DNA of 64,000 bases from Sphingopyxis sp. BE259 (GTDB lineage Bacteria; Pseudomonadota; Alphaproteobacteria; Sphingomonadales; Sphingomonadaceae), in assembly GCF_031457495.1 (NCBI RefSeq), contig NZ_JAVDWM010000001.1, positions 3,150,001-3,214,000 of the forward strand, written 5' to 3'. Of this stretch, positions 1 to 7,787 are shown piece by piece (the stretch's first letter is position 1; each line of letters starts with the position of its first letter). The translations under genes and the position numbers were made by a program. The notes under the pieces are model-generated. The model was given only the letters and a program-made list of their open reading frames with translations. It did no database searches and had not been told where the DNA came from.

Positions 1-1
1 C

Positions 2-802
2 GCGACGCAGCAGGCGCAGCGCTTCGCCGCCGAGCGGGTCCAGTCGGCGCTCGCGGGCGGCACCGACCGCACCCCCGTCACCATCGACCAGCACCCTGAT
101 GTGCGCCGGATGCTATGGCGGATGCGCGCCCAGACCGAGGCGGCGCGCGCGCTGACCTATTACGCGGCGGCGCAGACCGATTTCGGCAAATTGGGCGACG
201 AGGCGGCGGCGCAGCGCGCCGAAATCCTGATCCCGCTGGTCAAGGCGCACGCCACCGACATCGGCTGCGAAGTCGCCAGCCTGGGCATCCAGGTTCATGG
301 CGGCATGGGCTTCATCGAGGAAACCGGCGCCGCCCAGCATTATCGCGACGCGCGCATCGCGCCGATCTACGAAGGCACCAACGGCATCCAGGCCGCCGAT
401 CTCGTCGGCCGCAAGCTCGGCATGGCGGGCGGCGATCTGGTCCGCGAATTGATCGACGACATCGCGGAAGGCGCGGCGGATTTCGCCGAGCTTCAGCAAC
501 TCGCCCACGCCTGCCGCGCGGTAACCGATTGGATGACCGGCGCAAACACCGCCGATCGGCTCGCGGGCAGCTACCCCTATCTCACCATGCTCGCCACCGC
601 GACGTGCGGCTGGTTGATGGCGCTCCAATATATCGCCGCGAAAGCTGCGCTCGATGAAGGCAGCGGCGACCGGATCTTTCTCGAAGCCAAGCTCGCCTCG
701 ACGCATTTTTACCTGGCACAAATCGTCCCCGCGGCGATCGGTCTGGCGCCGTCGGCGCTGGCCGGCGACGCCGTGCTGGCGCCGCTCCCGAAACTTGCGT
801 GA
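2..802 (+). CDS. acyl-CoA dehydrogenase, C-terminal part (5' truncated)
   Basis: The reading frame is open from the left edge, so the start lies outside the window. About 266 C-terminal residues are present. They include the segment IQVHGGMGFIEETG and then IAPIYEGTNGIQA, whose YEGTN carries the catalytic glutamate of the acyl-CoA dehydrogenase family. The last 120 residues resemble the extra C-terminal domain found in the long, FadE5/DmdC-like members. The expected reaction is FAD-dependent alpha,beta-dehydrogenation of an acyl-CoA thioester in the cytoplasm. Chain-length specificity cannot be read from this fragment. The next gene begins about 115 bp downstream on the same strand. Confidence 0.9.
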   Translation, partial: ATQQAQRFAAERVQSALAGGTDRTPVTIDQHPDVRRMLWRMRAQTEAARALTYYAAAQTDFGKLGDEAAAQRAEILIPLVKAHATDIGCEVASLGIQVHGGMGFIEETGAAQHYRDARIAPIYEGTNGIQAADLVGRKLGMAGGDLVRELIDDIAEGAADFAELQQLAHACRAVTDWMTGANTADRLAGSYPYLTMLATATCGWLMALQYIAAKAALDEGSGDRIFLEAKLASTHFYLAQIVPAAIGLAPSALAGDAVLAPLPKLA

Positions 803-859
803 AACCGCAGGATTCAAGCCGATTAGCGCGCATCAGCGCCAGCAAGAATTTGTTCATGA

Positions 860-875
860 TTAACGCGATGATAAC
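860..875 (+). promoter_or_regulatory. CtrA-like box upstream of the CHASE2-EAL gene
   Basis: TTAA, seven bases (CGCGATG), then ATAAC, followed by CAT. This matches the alphaproteobacterial CtrA consensus TTAA-N7-TTAAC with one mismatch in the right half. It lies about 42 bp upstream of the preferred GTG start, a plausible promoter position. CtrA binding is an inference from the motif only. Confidence 0.4.
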
Positions 876-916
876 CATCTGACACTAGGCACGACCGGCA
901 ATTGCTGGAGACGTGC

Positions 917-3208
917 GTGCCCATTCCGGTCAAAAATCTGGTCATCAGCTGGCGGACGATCGGCCTTGCGCTGCTGCTCAGCTTGATCGTCGGTATCAGC
1001 GGCGCGGGCGAATTGCCGGACCGTTTTGCCGCGATGGCGACTAGTCGCATTGCTGCTCGTGCAGTGTCGGGTGACACGGTCGTCGTCGCGCTCGACGACA
1101 AGACGCTGCAAGCCATCGGCAATCAGGATTTCGACAGCACCCAGCACATGCAACTGGTGCGCGCCATCAACGCTTCTCCGGCAAAACGCCTGTTTGTGGA
1201 CTTTTCTTACGAACGTCGGACCAAGGACCGGGATTTTCCGAAACTTGCCGCGGCGGTGCGCCAGATGGGCAATCGCATCATCCTCGCCGTTCCGTCTGCC
1301 AACTTTCAGGGAACGACGGCCACCGCCACGCAATGGCCCGATGCTCGTTTTGGTCGGGAGGCCAAACGCGGCTTCATCGGCTTGGAGTATGAGTTCTGGC
1401 AGGTATGGAAAGTGCCGCTGGCGGTAAAAGCCGAAGGCCGCATCCTGCCCAGCTTTGCAGCACTGCTGGCCGACCGCCCGCTCGATGCCCCCGGCCAATT
1501 CGCCCTCGATCTATCCTACGATCCGGATACGATCACGCAATATAGCGCGATCGACGTCATGACGGGCAAGCTGGATCCAGCACTGCTGCGCGGCAAGGAT
1601 GTGATCTTTGCGTCGGCGTCGGCGACCTTGCCCGACCAGCATTATCTGCCCGGCCATGACAAGGTCCACGGCGCCTATATCCACCTCATCGCGGGTGAGG
1701 CACTCAAACGCGGCCAGCCGGTCGATATCGGCTGGCTTCCGGCGCTCGCGGTGTCGTTCATCGTCATGCTTTTGGCGCTGGCGCGGCGCAACGGCCGCTG
1801 GCACGGCGTCGTGGCGCTGGGCCTTACCGCTGCGTTGCTCGCAATTAAGGTGGTGGCCAGCCTGTCGCTGGTCACGGTCCAGATCGGCGCCGCATGTTTT
1901 CTAATCGCGGCGATCAGCGCCAACGTTGCACGCACCCGCCGCCGGTCCTCGGCGCAGCGCGAAAACCCCCTTTCGGGCCTGCCCAATTTCGAAGCGTTGC
2001 GCACCCAGGCGTCGTTCGGCAGCGCGACGGTCGTCGCCGCGAAGGTCGTCAATTTCGAAGACCTCGCCGCCTTCATCCCCGGCGATGGCATCGGCAAGCT
2101 GGTCGAACAGGTCACCCGCCGCCTGCAACTCGCATCACAGGGCACCACCCTGCACCATGATCTCGACGGCACCTTCGCCTGGCTCGTCCCTTATTATCAG
2201 CACAGTCAGATCGAGGGGCAGCTGGCGGGGCTCGCCGCGCTGTTCAACGCGCCGCTGACCATCGGCGAATTGCGCGTCGATGTCGCCATTGCCTTCGGGG
2301 TCAATGACGAGTTCGAGGGATCGAACGCCCAGCGGCTGGCGGCCGCGCTGGTCGCCGCCGAACGCGCGATCCGCACCCGCGCGCTGTGGACCAAATATGT
2401 CCCGCGGCAAAAGGACGATGCCGGCTGGCAACTCTCGTTCCACTCGCAGCTCGAGGACGCACTCACCGGCGGCGACATCTGGGTCGCGTTCCAGCCGCAA
2501 TATGAAATTTCGACCGGCAAGCTGGTCGGGGTCGAGGCGCTGGCGCGCTGGACCCACCCGACGCGCGGTCCGATTCCGCCGGACGAATTCATCGTCCAGG
2601 CCGAAAAGAGTCAGGACATCTACCGCCTCACCCTGTTCGTCATGGATCAGGCGATCCGGTCGGCGGCCCAGCTGCACGAACGCGGCCAGCGGATCAACAT
2701 GTCGGTCAACCTGTCCGCGACGCTGCTCGACCATAGCGATCTGGTCGGAACGATCCGCGTCATGCTGACCGCGCATCATCTGCCGCCCGAAATCCTGACG
2801 ATCGAGATCACCGAAACCGCCCAGATCGAAAACAGCCGCCAAGCCCGCCAGACGCTGGCGCAGCTGCGCCGCACCGGCATCCGCCTGTCGATCGACGATT
2901 ATGGCACCGGCCAGTCGAACCTGGAATATCTGACCGAGATCGAGGCTGACGAGATCAAAATCGACAAGCGATTCGTGATGACGATGCGCGATTCGCAGCG
3001 GAACCTGGAAGTCGTTAAGTCGACCATTGACCTAGCACATCGTCTGGGGGCGGTTGCGGTCGCCGAAGGCATTGAAGATGCTGAAACCATGACCCTTCTC
3101 GGCCAACTTGGCTGCGATGTTGGCCAAGGCTATCACCTTGGCAAGCCACAGTTATTTTCCGAACTTGCGACTACGCTCGCGTCCCCGCCGCAAAACCGCA
3201 CCGCATAA
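917..3208 (+). CDS. CHASE2 sensor, degenerate GGDEF, EAL cyclic-di-GMP phosphodiesterase
   Basis: A membrane-bound signalling protein of about 763 residues. There is one N-terminal membrane segment, an extracytoplasmic CHASE2 domain (roughly residues 40-270), a cluster of membrane segments (about 270-335), a GGDEF-like domain (about 345-495) and an EAL domain (about 505-755). The GGDEF signature position reads LDGTF, so cyclase activity is unlikely. The EAL domain looks intact: VEALARW, a conserved Asn in VNLSATLL, EITE, IDDYGTG, the Lys of IKIDKRF, VAEGIED and GQGYHLGKP. It should hydrolyse c-di-GMP in response to an unknown external signal. GTG at 917 is preferred because GGAG lies 5 nt upstream; an in-frame TTG at 902 has no ribosome-binding site. 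Confidence 0.88.
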   Translation: MPIPVKNLVISWRTIGLALLLSLIVGISGAGELPDRFAAMATSRIAARAVSGDTVVVALDDKTLQAIGNQDFDSTQHMQLVRAINASPAKRLFVDFSYERRTKDRDFPKLAAAVRQMGNRIILAVPSANFQGTTATATQWPDARFGREAKRGFIGLEYEFWQVWKVPLAVKAEGRILPSFAALLADRPLDAPGQFALDLSYDPDTITQYSAIDVMTGKLDPALLRGKDVIFASASATLPDQHYLPGHDKVHGAYIHLIAGEALKRGQPVDIGWLPALAVSFIVMLLALARRNGRWHGVVALGLTAALLAIKVVASLSLVTVQIGAACFLIAAISANVARTRRRSSAQRENPLSGLPNFEALRTQASFGSATVVAAKVVNFEDLAAFIPGDGIGKLVEQVTRRLQLASQGTTLHHDLDGTFAWLVPYYQHSQIEGQLAGLAALFNAPLTIGELRVDVAIAFGVNDEFEGSNAQRLAAALVAAERAIRTRALWTKYVPRQKDDAGWQLSFHSQLEDALTGGDIWVAFQPQYEISTGKLVGVEALARWTHPTRGPIPPDEFIVQAEKSQDIYRLTLFVMDQAIRSAAQLHERGQRINMSVNLSATLLDHSDLVGTIRVMLTAHHLPPEILTIEITETAQIENSRQARQTLAQLRRTGIRLSIDDYGTGQSNLEYLTEIEADEIKIDKRFVMTMRDSQRNLEVVKSTIDLAHRLGAVAVAEGIEDAETMTLLGQLGCDVGQGYHLGKPQLFSELATTLASPPQNRTA

Positions 3209-3234
3209 CGGCCAGATTGGCAGCGATGCTATGG

Positions 3235-3250
3235 TTAAGACTCGATTTAC
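3235..3250 (+). promoter_or_regulatory. CtrA-like box overlapping a GANTC methylation site
   Basis: TTAA, seven bases (GACTCGA), then TTTAC: one mismatch from TTAA-N7-TTAAC. The spacer contains GACTC, a GANTC site of the kind methylated by CcrM. A second TTAAC-type half-site lies near 3276, and a 5-bp inverted repeat (TACCA, AAGA, TGGTA) lies near 3253-3266. The box sits about 65 bp upstream of a 20-codon gene, a position suited to cell-cycle control. Binding is inferred. Confidence 0.42.
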
Positions 3251-3315
3251 CTTACCAAAGATGGTATATGCTTCGTTAACTGTTCTTCGTGGGCAGTGCC
3301 GACAGGAGATATCTT

Positions 3316-3378
3316 ATGGGTTGGTTTTGGCGATGGATGGGCGGCGGCGGCTCCGGTAACGGCGGCGCATCGGCCTAA
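3316..3378 (+). CDS. 20-residue Trp/Gly-rich small protein, unknown function
   Basis: A short frame reads MGWFWRWM followed by GGGGSGNGGASA and TAA. AGGAGAT lies 5 nt before the ATG, which is a strong ribosome-binding site, and an intrinsic terminator begins 18 nt after the stop. It therefore looks like a complete monocistronic unit rather than a chance frame. The N-terminal half is aromatic with two arginines, suggesting membrane or RNA contact. The C-terminal half is a flexible Gly/Ser/Asn tail. No family is recognised. A CtrA-like box with a GANTC site lies upstream. An alternative is that the peptide is a leader whose translation affects the terminator. Confidence 0.55.
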   Translation: MGWFWRWMGGGGSGNGGASA

Positions 3379-3396
3379 TCTGAATATCAGATAGAA

Positions 3397-3427
3397 AAGG
3401 GTCTCGGACATGTCCGGGGCCCTTTTT
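3397..3427 (+). terminator. intrinsic terminator after the 20-residue gene
   Basis: The stem has arms AAGGGTCT-CGGACA and TGTCCG-GGGCCCTT (two G.U pairs). Its core CGGACATGTCCG is a perfect palindrome. The stem is followed by a T-rich run (TTTCTTTG). Confidence 0.75.
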
Positions 3428-3428
3428 C

Positions 3429-3705
3429 TTTGCCTGCTATTTGCCTGCCTGGGGTTTCACACCGCATTGCGGATCGGGCGCGCTCATCGGGCAGAAAGGC
3501 CATGGCGCGGACAGCGTCGTCGCCGTCCTTCGCACTTAAAAAAATTGCCCACGCGGTCGGCCATCCTCGATCGCGCGCGCTATCCCGCGGAAACGCTGGC
3601 GCGGCCGCTCGCCAGCGGGCATTCGCCGCGACGAGACGAATCAAATTATCGACGAACCGAGTCTCTAATCCGTCATTTACCGTCTTGCATCGTCGCGCCG
3701 ACGTG
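3429..3705. other. intergenic region with no supported gene
   Basis: Open frames exist on both strands. The longest, on the minus strand, runs into the terminator stem at its 3' end and has no good start or ribosome-binding site. No repeat or RNA gene is recognised here. Together with the leader at 3753-3930 it separates the small-peptide unit from nrdA. Confidence 0.5.
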
Positions 3706-3752
3706 GCACTATAGATGGTGGGTAGACCACGGGGGCACCCCAAGAAATAGTG
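3706..3752 (+). promoter_or_regulatory. tandem NrdR boxes (nrdA operator/promoter)
   Basis: Box 1 (3706-3721) is GCACTATAGATGGTGG and matches about 12 of 16 positions of the NrdR consensus ACACTATATATAGTGT. Box 2 (3737-3752) is CCCCAAGAAATAGTGT and keeps the full right half. The boxes start 31 bp apart, about three helical turns, as is usual for paired NrdR boxes. TATAGAT in box 1 could serve as a -10 element, so repressor binding would block RNA polymerase. This supports NrdR control of the ribonucleotide reductase genes. Confidence 0.6.
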
Positions 3753-3930
3753 TTTGGCCAAAAATGGCGGATTTCCGTCGCCCACGGCATGTGGGCACGG
3801 GAAAGTGCTTTGTGCGGCCAAAATAAGTGCCCCCCGGGTCGGTTTAGATGCTAAGACCGGGGCTTCGTCCCGAGTCGAACAAGACAGGAACAAACGCGCC
3901 AGCTGCGCGTTCAAATCGGGGGCGATTGTG
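3753..3930 (+). other. putative untranslated leader of nrdA
   Basis: If transcription starts near box 1, about 170-200 nt precede the nrdA start. The stretch contains an imperfect hairpin (CGGTTTAG, ATG, CTAAGACCG, near 3842-3865) and a GC-rich hairpin near 3864-3882. The open frame continues through it from 3754, but those residues do not resemble a conserved NrdA N-terminus. No known riboswitch motif was recognised. Confidence 0.35.
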
Positions 3931-5871
3931 ATGGATTTTCGGGAAACGGAACGGGTGGAGACGAGCGACGTGGCGACGATGGAACTGACGAAAAACGAAG
4001 CGCCGGTCGCAAACGAATCGGTCGCCGATTCGGCTCCGGCCGCCAAGCTCAATGATAGCGGCGAAGCGAAAGTCCACGCGCGCCGATTCGACGTCGTCAC
4101 CGACCGCAGCCGCGACGCGCTCCTCACCGACTTCGGCAAGGAAACGCTAGAGGACCGCTATCTTCTGCCCGGCGAATCATACCAGGATCTCTTCGCGCGC
4201 GTCGCGTCGGCCTATGCCGACGATCAGGAGCATGCCCAGCGGCTCTATGATTATATCAGCCGCCTGTGGTTCATGCCCGCGACCCCCGTGCTATCGAACG
4301 GCGGCACCGGCCGCGGCCTGCCGATCAGCTGCTACCTCAACTCGGTCCCCGACAGCCTTGAGGGCATTGTCGAGACGTGGAACGAGAATGTCTGGCTCGC
4401 CAGCCGCGGCGGCGGCATCGGCACCTATTGGGGCAGCGTGCGCGGCATCGGCGAACCCGTCGGCCTCAACGGCAAGACCAGCGGCATCATCCCCTTCGTC
4501 CGCGTGATGGACAGCCTGACCCTCGCAATCTCGCAGGGCAGCCTGCGCCGCGGCTCGGCCGCCTGCTATCTCGACATCAGCCACCCGGAGATTGAGGAGT
4601 TCCTCGAAATCCGCAAACCCTCGGGCGACTTCAACCGCAAGGCATTGAACCTCCACCACGGCGTACTGATCACCGACGAGTTCATGGAAGCGGTCCGCGA
4701 CGGCCGCGAATTCAACCTCCGCTCGCCCAAGGACCAGAGCGTCCGCGGCGCCGTCGACGCGCGCAGCCTGTTCCAGAAGCTCGTCGAAACGCGCCTCGCG
4801 ACCGGCGAGCCCTACATCATCTTCATCGACCAGGTGAACCGCATGATGCCGAAGCATCACCGCGACCTGGGGCTGAAGGTCACCACCTCGAACCTGTGCA
4901 GCGAGATCACCCTCCCCACCGGCCGCGACCATCTCGGCAACGATCGCACCGCAGTCTGCTGCCTCTCGTCGCTCAACCTCGAAACCTGGGACGAGTGGAA
5001 CGGTGACAAGATGTTCATCGAGGATGTCATGCGCATGCTCGACAATGTCCTTCAGGACTATATCGACCGCGCCCCGCCCGAAATGGCGCGCGCCAAATAC
5101 AGCGCCAGCCGCGAACGCTCGGTCGGCCTTGGCGTCATGGGCTTCCACAGCTTCCTCCAGGCGCGCGGCCTGCCGTTCGAGGGCGCGATGGCGAAATCGT
5201 CGAACCTGCGCGTCTTCAAGCATATCCGCGCCCAGGTCGATCAGGCGTCAATGCTGCTCGCCAAGGAACGCGGCCCCTGCCCCGACGCCGCCGATCAGGG
5301 CGTGATGGAACGCTTCAGCTGCAAGATGGCGATCGCGCCGACCGCGTCGATCAGCATCATCTGCGGCGGCACCAGCGCGTGCATCGAGCCGATCCCGGCG
5401 AACATCTACACCCACAAGACGCTCTCGGGCAGCTTCTCGATCCGCAACCCGCACCTCGAAGCCCTCCTCGTCGACAAGGCGAAGAACAGCGACAATATCT
5501 GGAACTCGATCCTCGAAAAGGGCGGCAGCGTCCAGCACCTCGACTTCCTGACGCAGGACGAGAAGGACTGCTACAAGACCAGCTTCGAGATCGACCAGCG
5601 CTGGCTGCTCGAACTCGCCGCCGATCGCACGCCCTATATCGACCAGGCCGCGTCGCTGAACCTGTTCATCCCGGCGGACGTCGAGAAATGGGATCTGCTG
5701 ATGCTCCATTATCGCGCGTGGGAACTCGGCATCAAATCGCTCTATTACCTCCGCTCGAAATCGGTCCAGCGCGCCGGCTTCGCGGGCGGGGTCGAGGCCG
5801 ACAACACCGCCGAAGCGCCGGTGTATCAGCTGGAGAGCACCGATTACGACGAGTGTCTGGCCTGTCAGTGA
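3931..5871 (+). CDS. nrdA: ribonucleoside-diphosphate reductase alpha subunit
   Basis: The catalytic subunit of class I ribonucleotide reductase reduces NDPs to dNDPs. From ATG 3931 it is 646 residues. Active-site residues are visible: Cys134 (PISCYLN), Asn321/Cys323/Glu325 (NLCSE) and Cys343-344 (VCCLSSLN), equivalent to E. coli C225, N437/C439/E441 and C462. A redox pair closes the protein (Cys642 and Cys645, ECLACQ). The usual N-terminal ATP-cone (about 90 residues) is absent, so the dATP overall-activity switch should be missing from this subunit. ATG 3979 is an alternative start. It forms an operon with the next gene and nrdB. Confidence 0.95.
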   Translation: MDFRETERVETSDVATMELTKNEAPVANESVADSAPAAKLNDSGEAKVHARRFDVVTDRSRDALLTDFGKETLEDRYLLPGESYQDLFARVASAYADDQEHAQRLYDYISRLWFMPATPVLSNGGTGRGLPISCYLNSVPDSLEGIVETWNENVWLASRGGGIGTYWGSVRGIGEPVGLNGKTSGIIPFVRVMDSLTLAISQGSLRRGSAACYLDISHPEIEEFLEIRKPSGDFNRKALNLHHGVLITDEFMEAVRDGREFNLRSPKDQSVRGAVDARSLFQKLVETRLATGEPYIIFIDQVNRMMPKHHRDLGLKVTTSNLCSEITLPTGRDHLGNDRTAVCCLSSLNLETWDEWNGDKMFIEDVMRMLDNVLQDYIDRAPPEMARAKYSASRERSVGLGVMGFHSFLQARGLPFEGAMAKSSNLRVFKHIRAQVDQASMLLAKERGPCPDAADQGVMERFSCKMAIAPTASISIICGGTSACIEPIPANIYTHKTLSGSFSIRNPHLEALLVDKAKNSDNIWNSILEKGGSVQHLDFLTQDEKDCYKTSFEIDQRWLLELAADRTPYIDQAASLNLFIPADVEKWDLLMLHYRAWELGIKSLYYLRSKSVQRAGFAGGVEADNTAEAPVYQLESTDYDECLACQ

Positions 5872-5881
5872 GGACCAGCCG

Positions 5882-6274
5882 ATGAACAAGAACGCCGGCT
5901 GCACGCTCGCCGCCATTGGGGCCACAGTCGTTTTTCTGCTGGTCGTGCTGATCGGATACCCGCAGTACCGCGTCTATTCGCAGCGCCTGTCGGGCGAAGC
6001 CGCGCTGGCCGAGGCGCAATCGTCGCGGCAGGTCGCAATCCTTGAGGCGCGCGCCAAAAAGGAAAGCGCCATCTCGCTGGCCGAGGCCGAGGTCATCCGC
6101 GCCAAGGGAGCGGCCGAAGCCAATCAGATTTTGCAGAACAGCCTCGGCGGCCCCGAAGGCTATCTGCGCTACCTGCAAATTCAGGCGCTCGAATCGTCGC
6201 GCGCCTCGCTGATCTATGTTCCGACCGAGGGCGGCCTTCCCGTTACCGAAGCCCGCCGCCTCGCACCGCAATAA
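5882..6274 (+). CDS. small membrane-anchored, SPFH-tail-like coiled-coil protein between nrdA and nrdB
   Basis: A 130-residue protein with one N-terminal membrane segment (about residues 8-26). An Ala/Glu-rich helical region follows, containing AEAEVIRAKGAAEANQI and then GGPEGYLRYLQIQALES. This resembles the C-terminal part of prohibitin/HflK-type SPFH proteins without the globular SPFH domain, a comparison made from pattern only. It starts 10 nt after nrdA and ends 24 nt before nrdB, so it is almost surely co-transcribed with them. A role in oligomeric membrane assembly is possible. No link to nucleotide reduction can be shown from sequence. Confidence 0.7.
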   Translation: MNKNAGCTLAAIGATVVFLLVVLIGYPQYRVYSQRLSGEAALAEAQSSRQVAILEARAKKESAISLAEAEVIRAKGAAEANQILQNSLGGPEGYLRYLQIQALESSRASLIYVPTEGGLPVTEARRLAPQ

Positions 6275-6298
6275 CCGCTACACCCAAGGAAGCCCGCC

Positions 6299-7363
6299 AT
6301 GCCGTTGTTAGAAGCCCGCAACACCTACAAGCCCTTCGAATACCCCTGGGCGTTCGATTTCTGGAAGCGCCAGCAGCAGATCCACTGGGTTCCCGAGGAA
6401 GTGCCGCTGGGCGAGGATTGCCGCGACTGGGCGCAAAAGATCAGCGACCATGAACGCAATCTGCTCACCCAGATTTTCCGCTTCTTCACCCAGGCCGATA
6501 TCGAGGTGCAGGATTGCTACCACGACAAATATGGCCGCGTGTTCAAGCCGACCGAAATCAAGATGATGCTGACCGCGTTCAGCAACATGGAAACCGTGCA
6601 CATCGCGGCGTACAGCCACCTGCTCGACACCATCGGCATGCCCGAAAGCGAATATGGCATGTTCCTCGAATATGACGAGATGCGCGCCAAGCATGATTAT
6701 ATGCAGCAGTTCGGCGTCGACAATGACGAGGATATCGCGCGCACCCTCGCGATGTTCGGCGGCTTTACCGAGGGGCTCCAGCTCTTCGCCAGCTTCGCGA
6801 TGCTGATGAACTTCCCGCGCTTCAACAAGATGAAGGGCATGGGCCAGATCGTCAGCTGGTCGATCCGCGACGAAAGCCTGCATTGCGAAGGCATCATCAA
6901 GCTGTTCCACACCTTCACCAAGGAACGCGACTGCCTGACCAAGGCGGTGAAGGAAGACATCATCGACACCTGCCAGAAAACGGTGCGGCTCGAGGATGCG
7001 TTCATCGACCTGGCGTTCGAACAGGGGCCAGTCCCCGGCATGACGCCCAAGGAAATCAAGCGCTACATCCGCTACATCGCCGACTGGCGCCTCGGCCAGC
7101 TGGGGTTCCAGCCGATCTACATGATCGACGAACACCCCCTCCCCTGGCTCGCCCCGCTGCTCAACGGCGTCGAGCACGCCAACTTCTTCGAAACGCGCGC
7201 CACCGAATACAGCAAGGGCGCGACCCGCGGCGAGTGGAACAATGTCTGGTCCAGCTTCGACAACCGCAAGAAGGCCAAGGCGAATGACGACACCGCCCCG
7301 GTGATCACCGCCGAAACCGACGGCGAAGACATGTTCGCCAAGGCGGGGATCGCCGCCGAGTAA
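6299..7363 (+). CDS. nrdB: ribonucleoside-diphosphate reductase beta subunit
   Basis: A 354-residue radical-generating subunit. The diiron ligands appear as Asp67, Glu98, His101 (METVHIAAY), Glu158, Glu192 and His195 (RDESLHCEG). Tyr105, four residues after the histidine, sits at the position of E. coli Tyr122, the tyrosyl radical, so the protein should be a normal class Ia type. No ATP-cone is fused at its N-terminus, so neither subunit carries the dATP-sensing domain. The ribosome-binding site is AAGGAAG upstream of ATG 6299. A repeat element follows the stop. Confidence 0.96.
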   Translation: MPLLEARNTYKPFEYPWAFDFWKRQQQIHWVPEEVPLGEDCRDWAQKISDHERNLLTQIFRFFTQADIEVQDCYHDKYGRVFKPTEIKMMLTAFSNMETVHIAAYSHLLDTIGMPESEYGMFLEYDEMRAKHDYMQQFGVDNDEDIARTLAMFGGFTEGLQLFASFAMLMNFPRFNKMKGMGQIVSWSIRDESLHCEGIIKLFHTFTKERDCLTKAVKEDIIDTCQKTVRLEDAFIDLAFEQGPVPGMTPKEIKRYIRYIADWRLGQLGFQPIYMIDEHPLPWLAPLLNGVEHANFFETRATEYSKGATRGEWNNVWSSFDNRKKAKANDDTAPVITAETDGEDMFAKAGIAAE

Positions 7364-7376
7364 ACGCCCATCACAA

Positions 7377-7443
7377 CCCCTCCCGCTTGCGGGAGGGGCA
7401 CGAGACTTGGTGGCTATGCCACCTAAGTCGCAGCGGGGAGGGC
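7377..7443. repeat. palindromic intergenic repeat, family A (half element)
   Basis: A perfect 22-bp palindrome (CCCCTCCCGC, TT-centred, 7377-7398) is followed by GACTT-GGTGGC-TAT-GCCACC-AAGTC and GCAGCGGGG. Read on the minus strand it has the same order as the right halves at 28971-29033 and 36401-36463, with a different inner hairpin. It may also terminate nrdB transcripts. Confidence 0.75.
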
Positions 7444-7490
7444 AACAACACCACCCCACGCCCCAGAACAAGAAGTCAGAAGAAAACCCA

Positions 7491-7721
7491 ATGACCGAAG
7501 AGAAAAAACCTAAACTCCTCATCCTCAGCCAGCCGCAGCGTTCGACGCTCGAAGGCCTGTCGAACCGCCGCCCCCAACTCCCCACCGACCCGATCCGCGA
7601 CGAACTCGTCACGCTGGGTCTGGTCGTCAAGCAGGGCGCCAAATGGGCCCTGACCCCGCAGGGCAAGAAGGTACTGGCGGCGAGCTCGAACCGCCGCAAT
7701 GCGGGCGGGTTTTCGGTTTGA
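7491..7721 (+). CDS. small basic hypothetical protein, possibly winged-helix
   Basis: A 76-residue basic protein with the central segment RDELVTLGLVVKQGAKWALTPQGKKVL. This has the look of the wing and last helix of a small winged-helix DNA-binding fold, but the match is by impression only. ATG 7491 is chosen because an AGAAGAAAA purine stretch precedes it. It follows nrdB after a family A repeat, so co-transcription is uncertain. No catalytic residues are evident. Confidence 0.55.
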   Translation: MTEEKKPKLLILSQPQRSTLEGLSNRRPQLPTDPIRDELVTLGLVVKQGAKWALTPQGKKVLAASSNRRNAGGFSV

Positions 7722-7787
7722 TTAGATTGACGACGTAAAAATCTTTCGCGTCATAACACCGACAAGAATGAGGGGTGACGTCTGACG

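Noticed and set aside
3753..3930. Cobalamin riboswitch in the nrdA leader
   Set aside because: No B12-box-like segment or the expected multi-stem layout could be found, and the enzyme is the oxygen-dependent class I type.
3387..4139. Minus-strand frame across the nrdA promoter
   Set aside because: It reads through an intrinsic terminator and the NrdR boxes, lacks a sound start, and shows no family resemblance.
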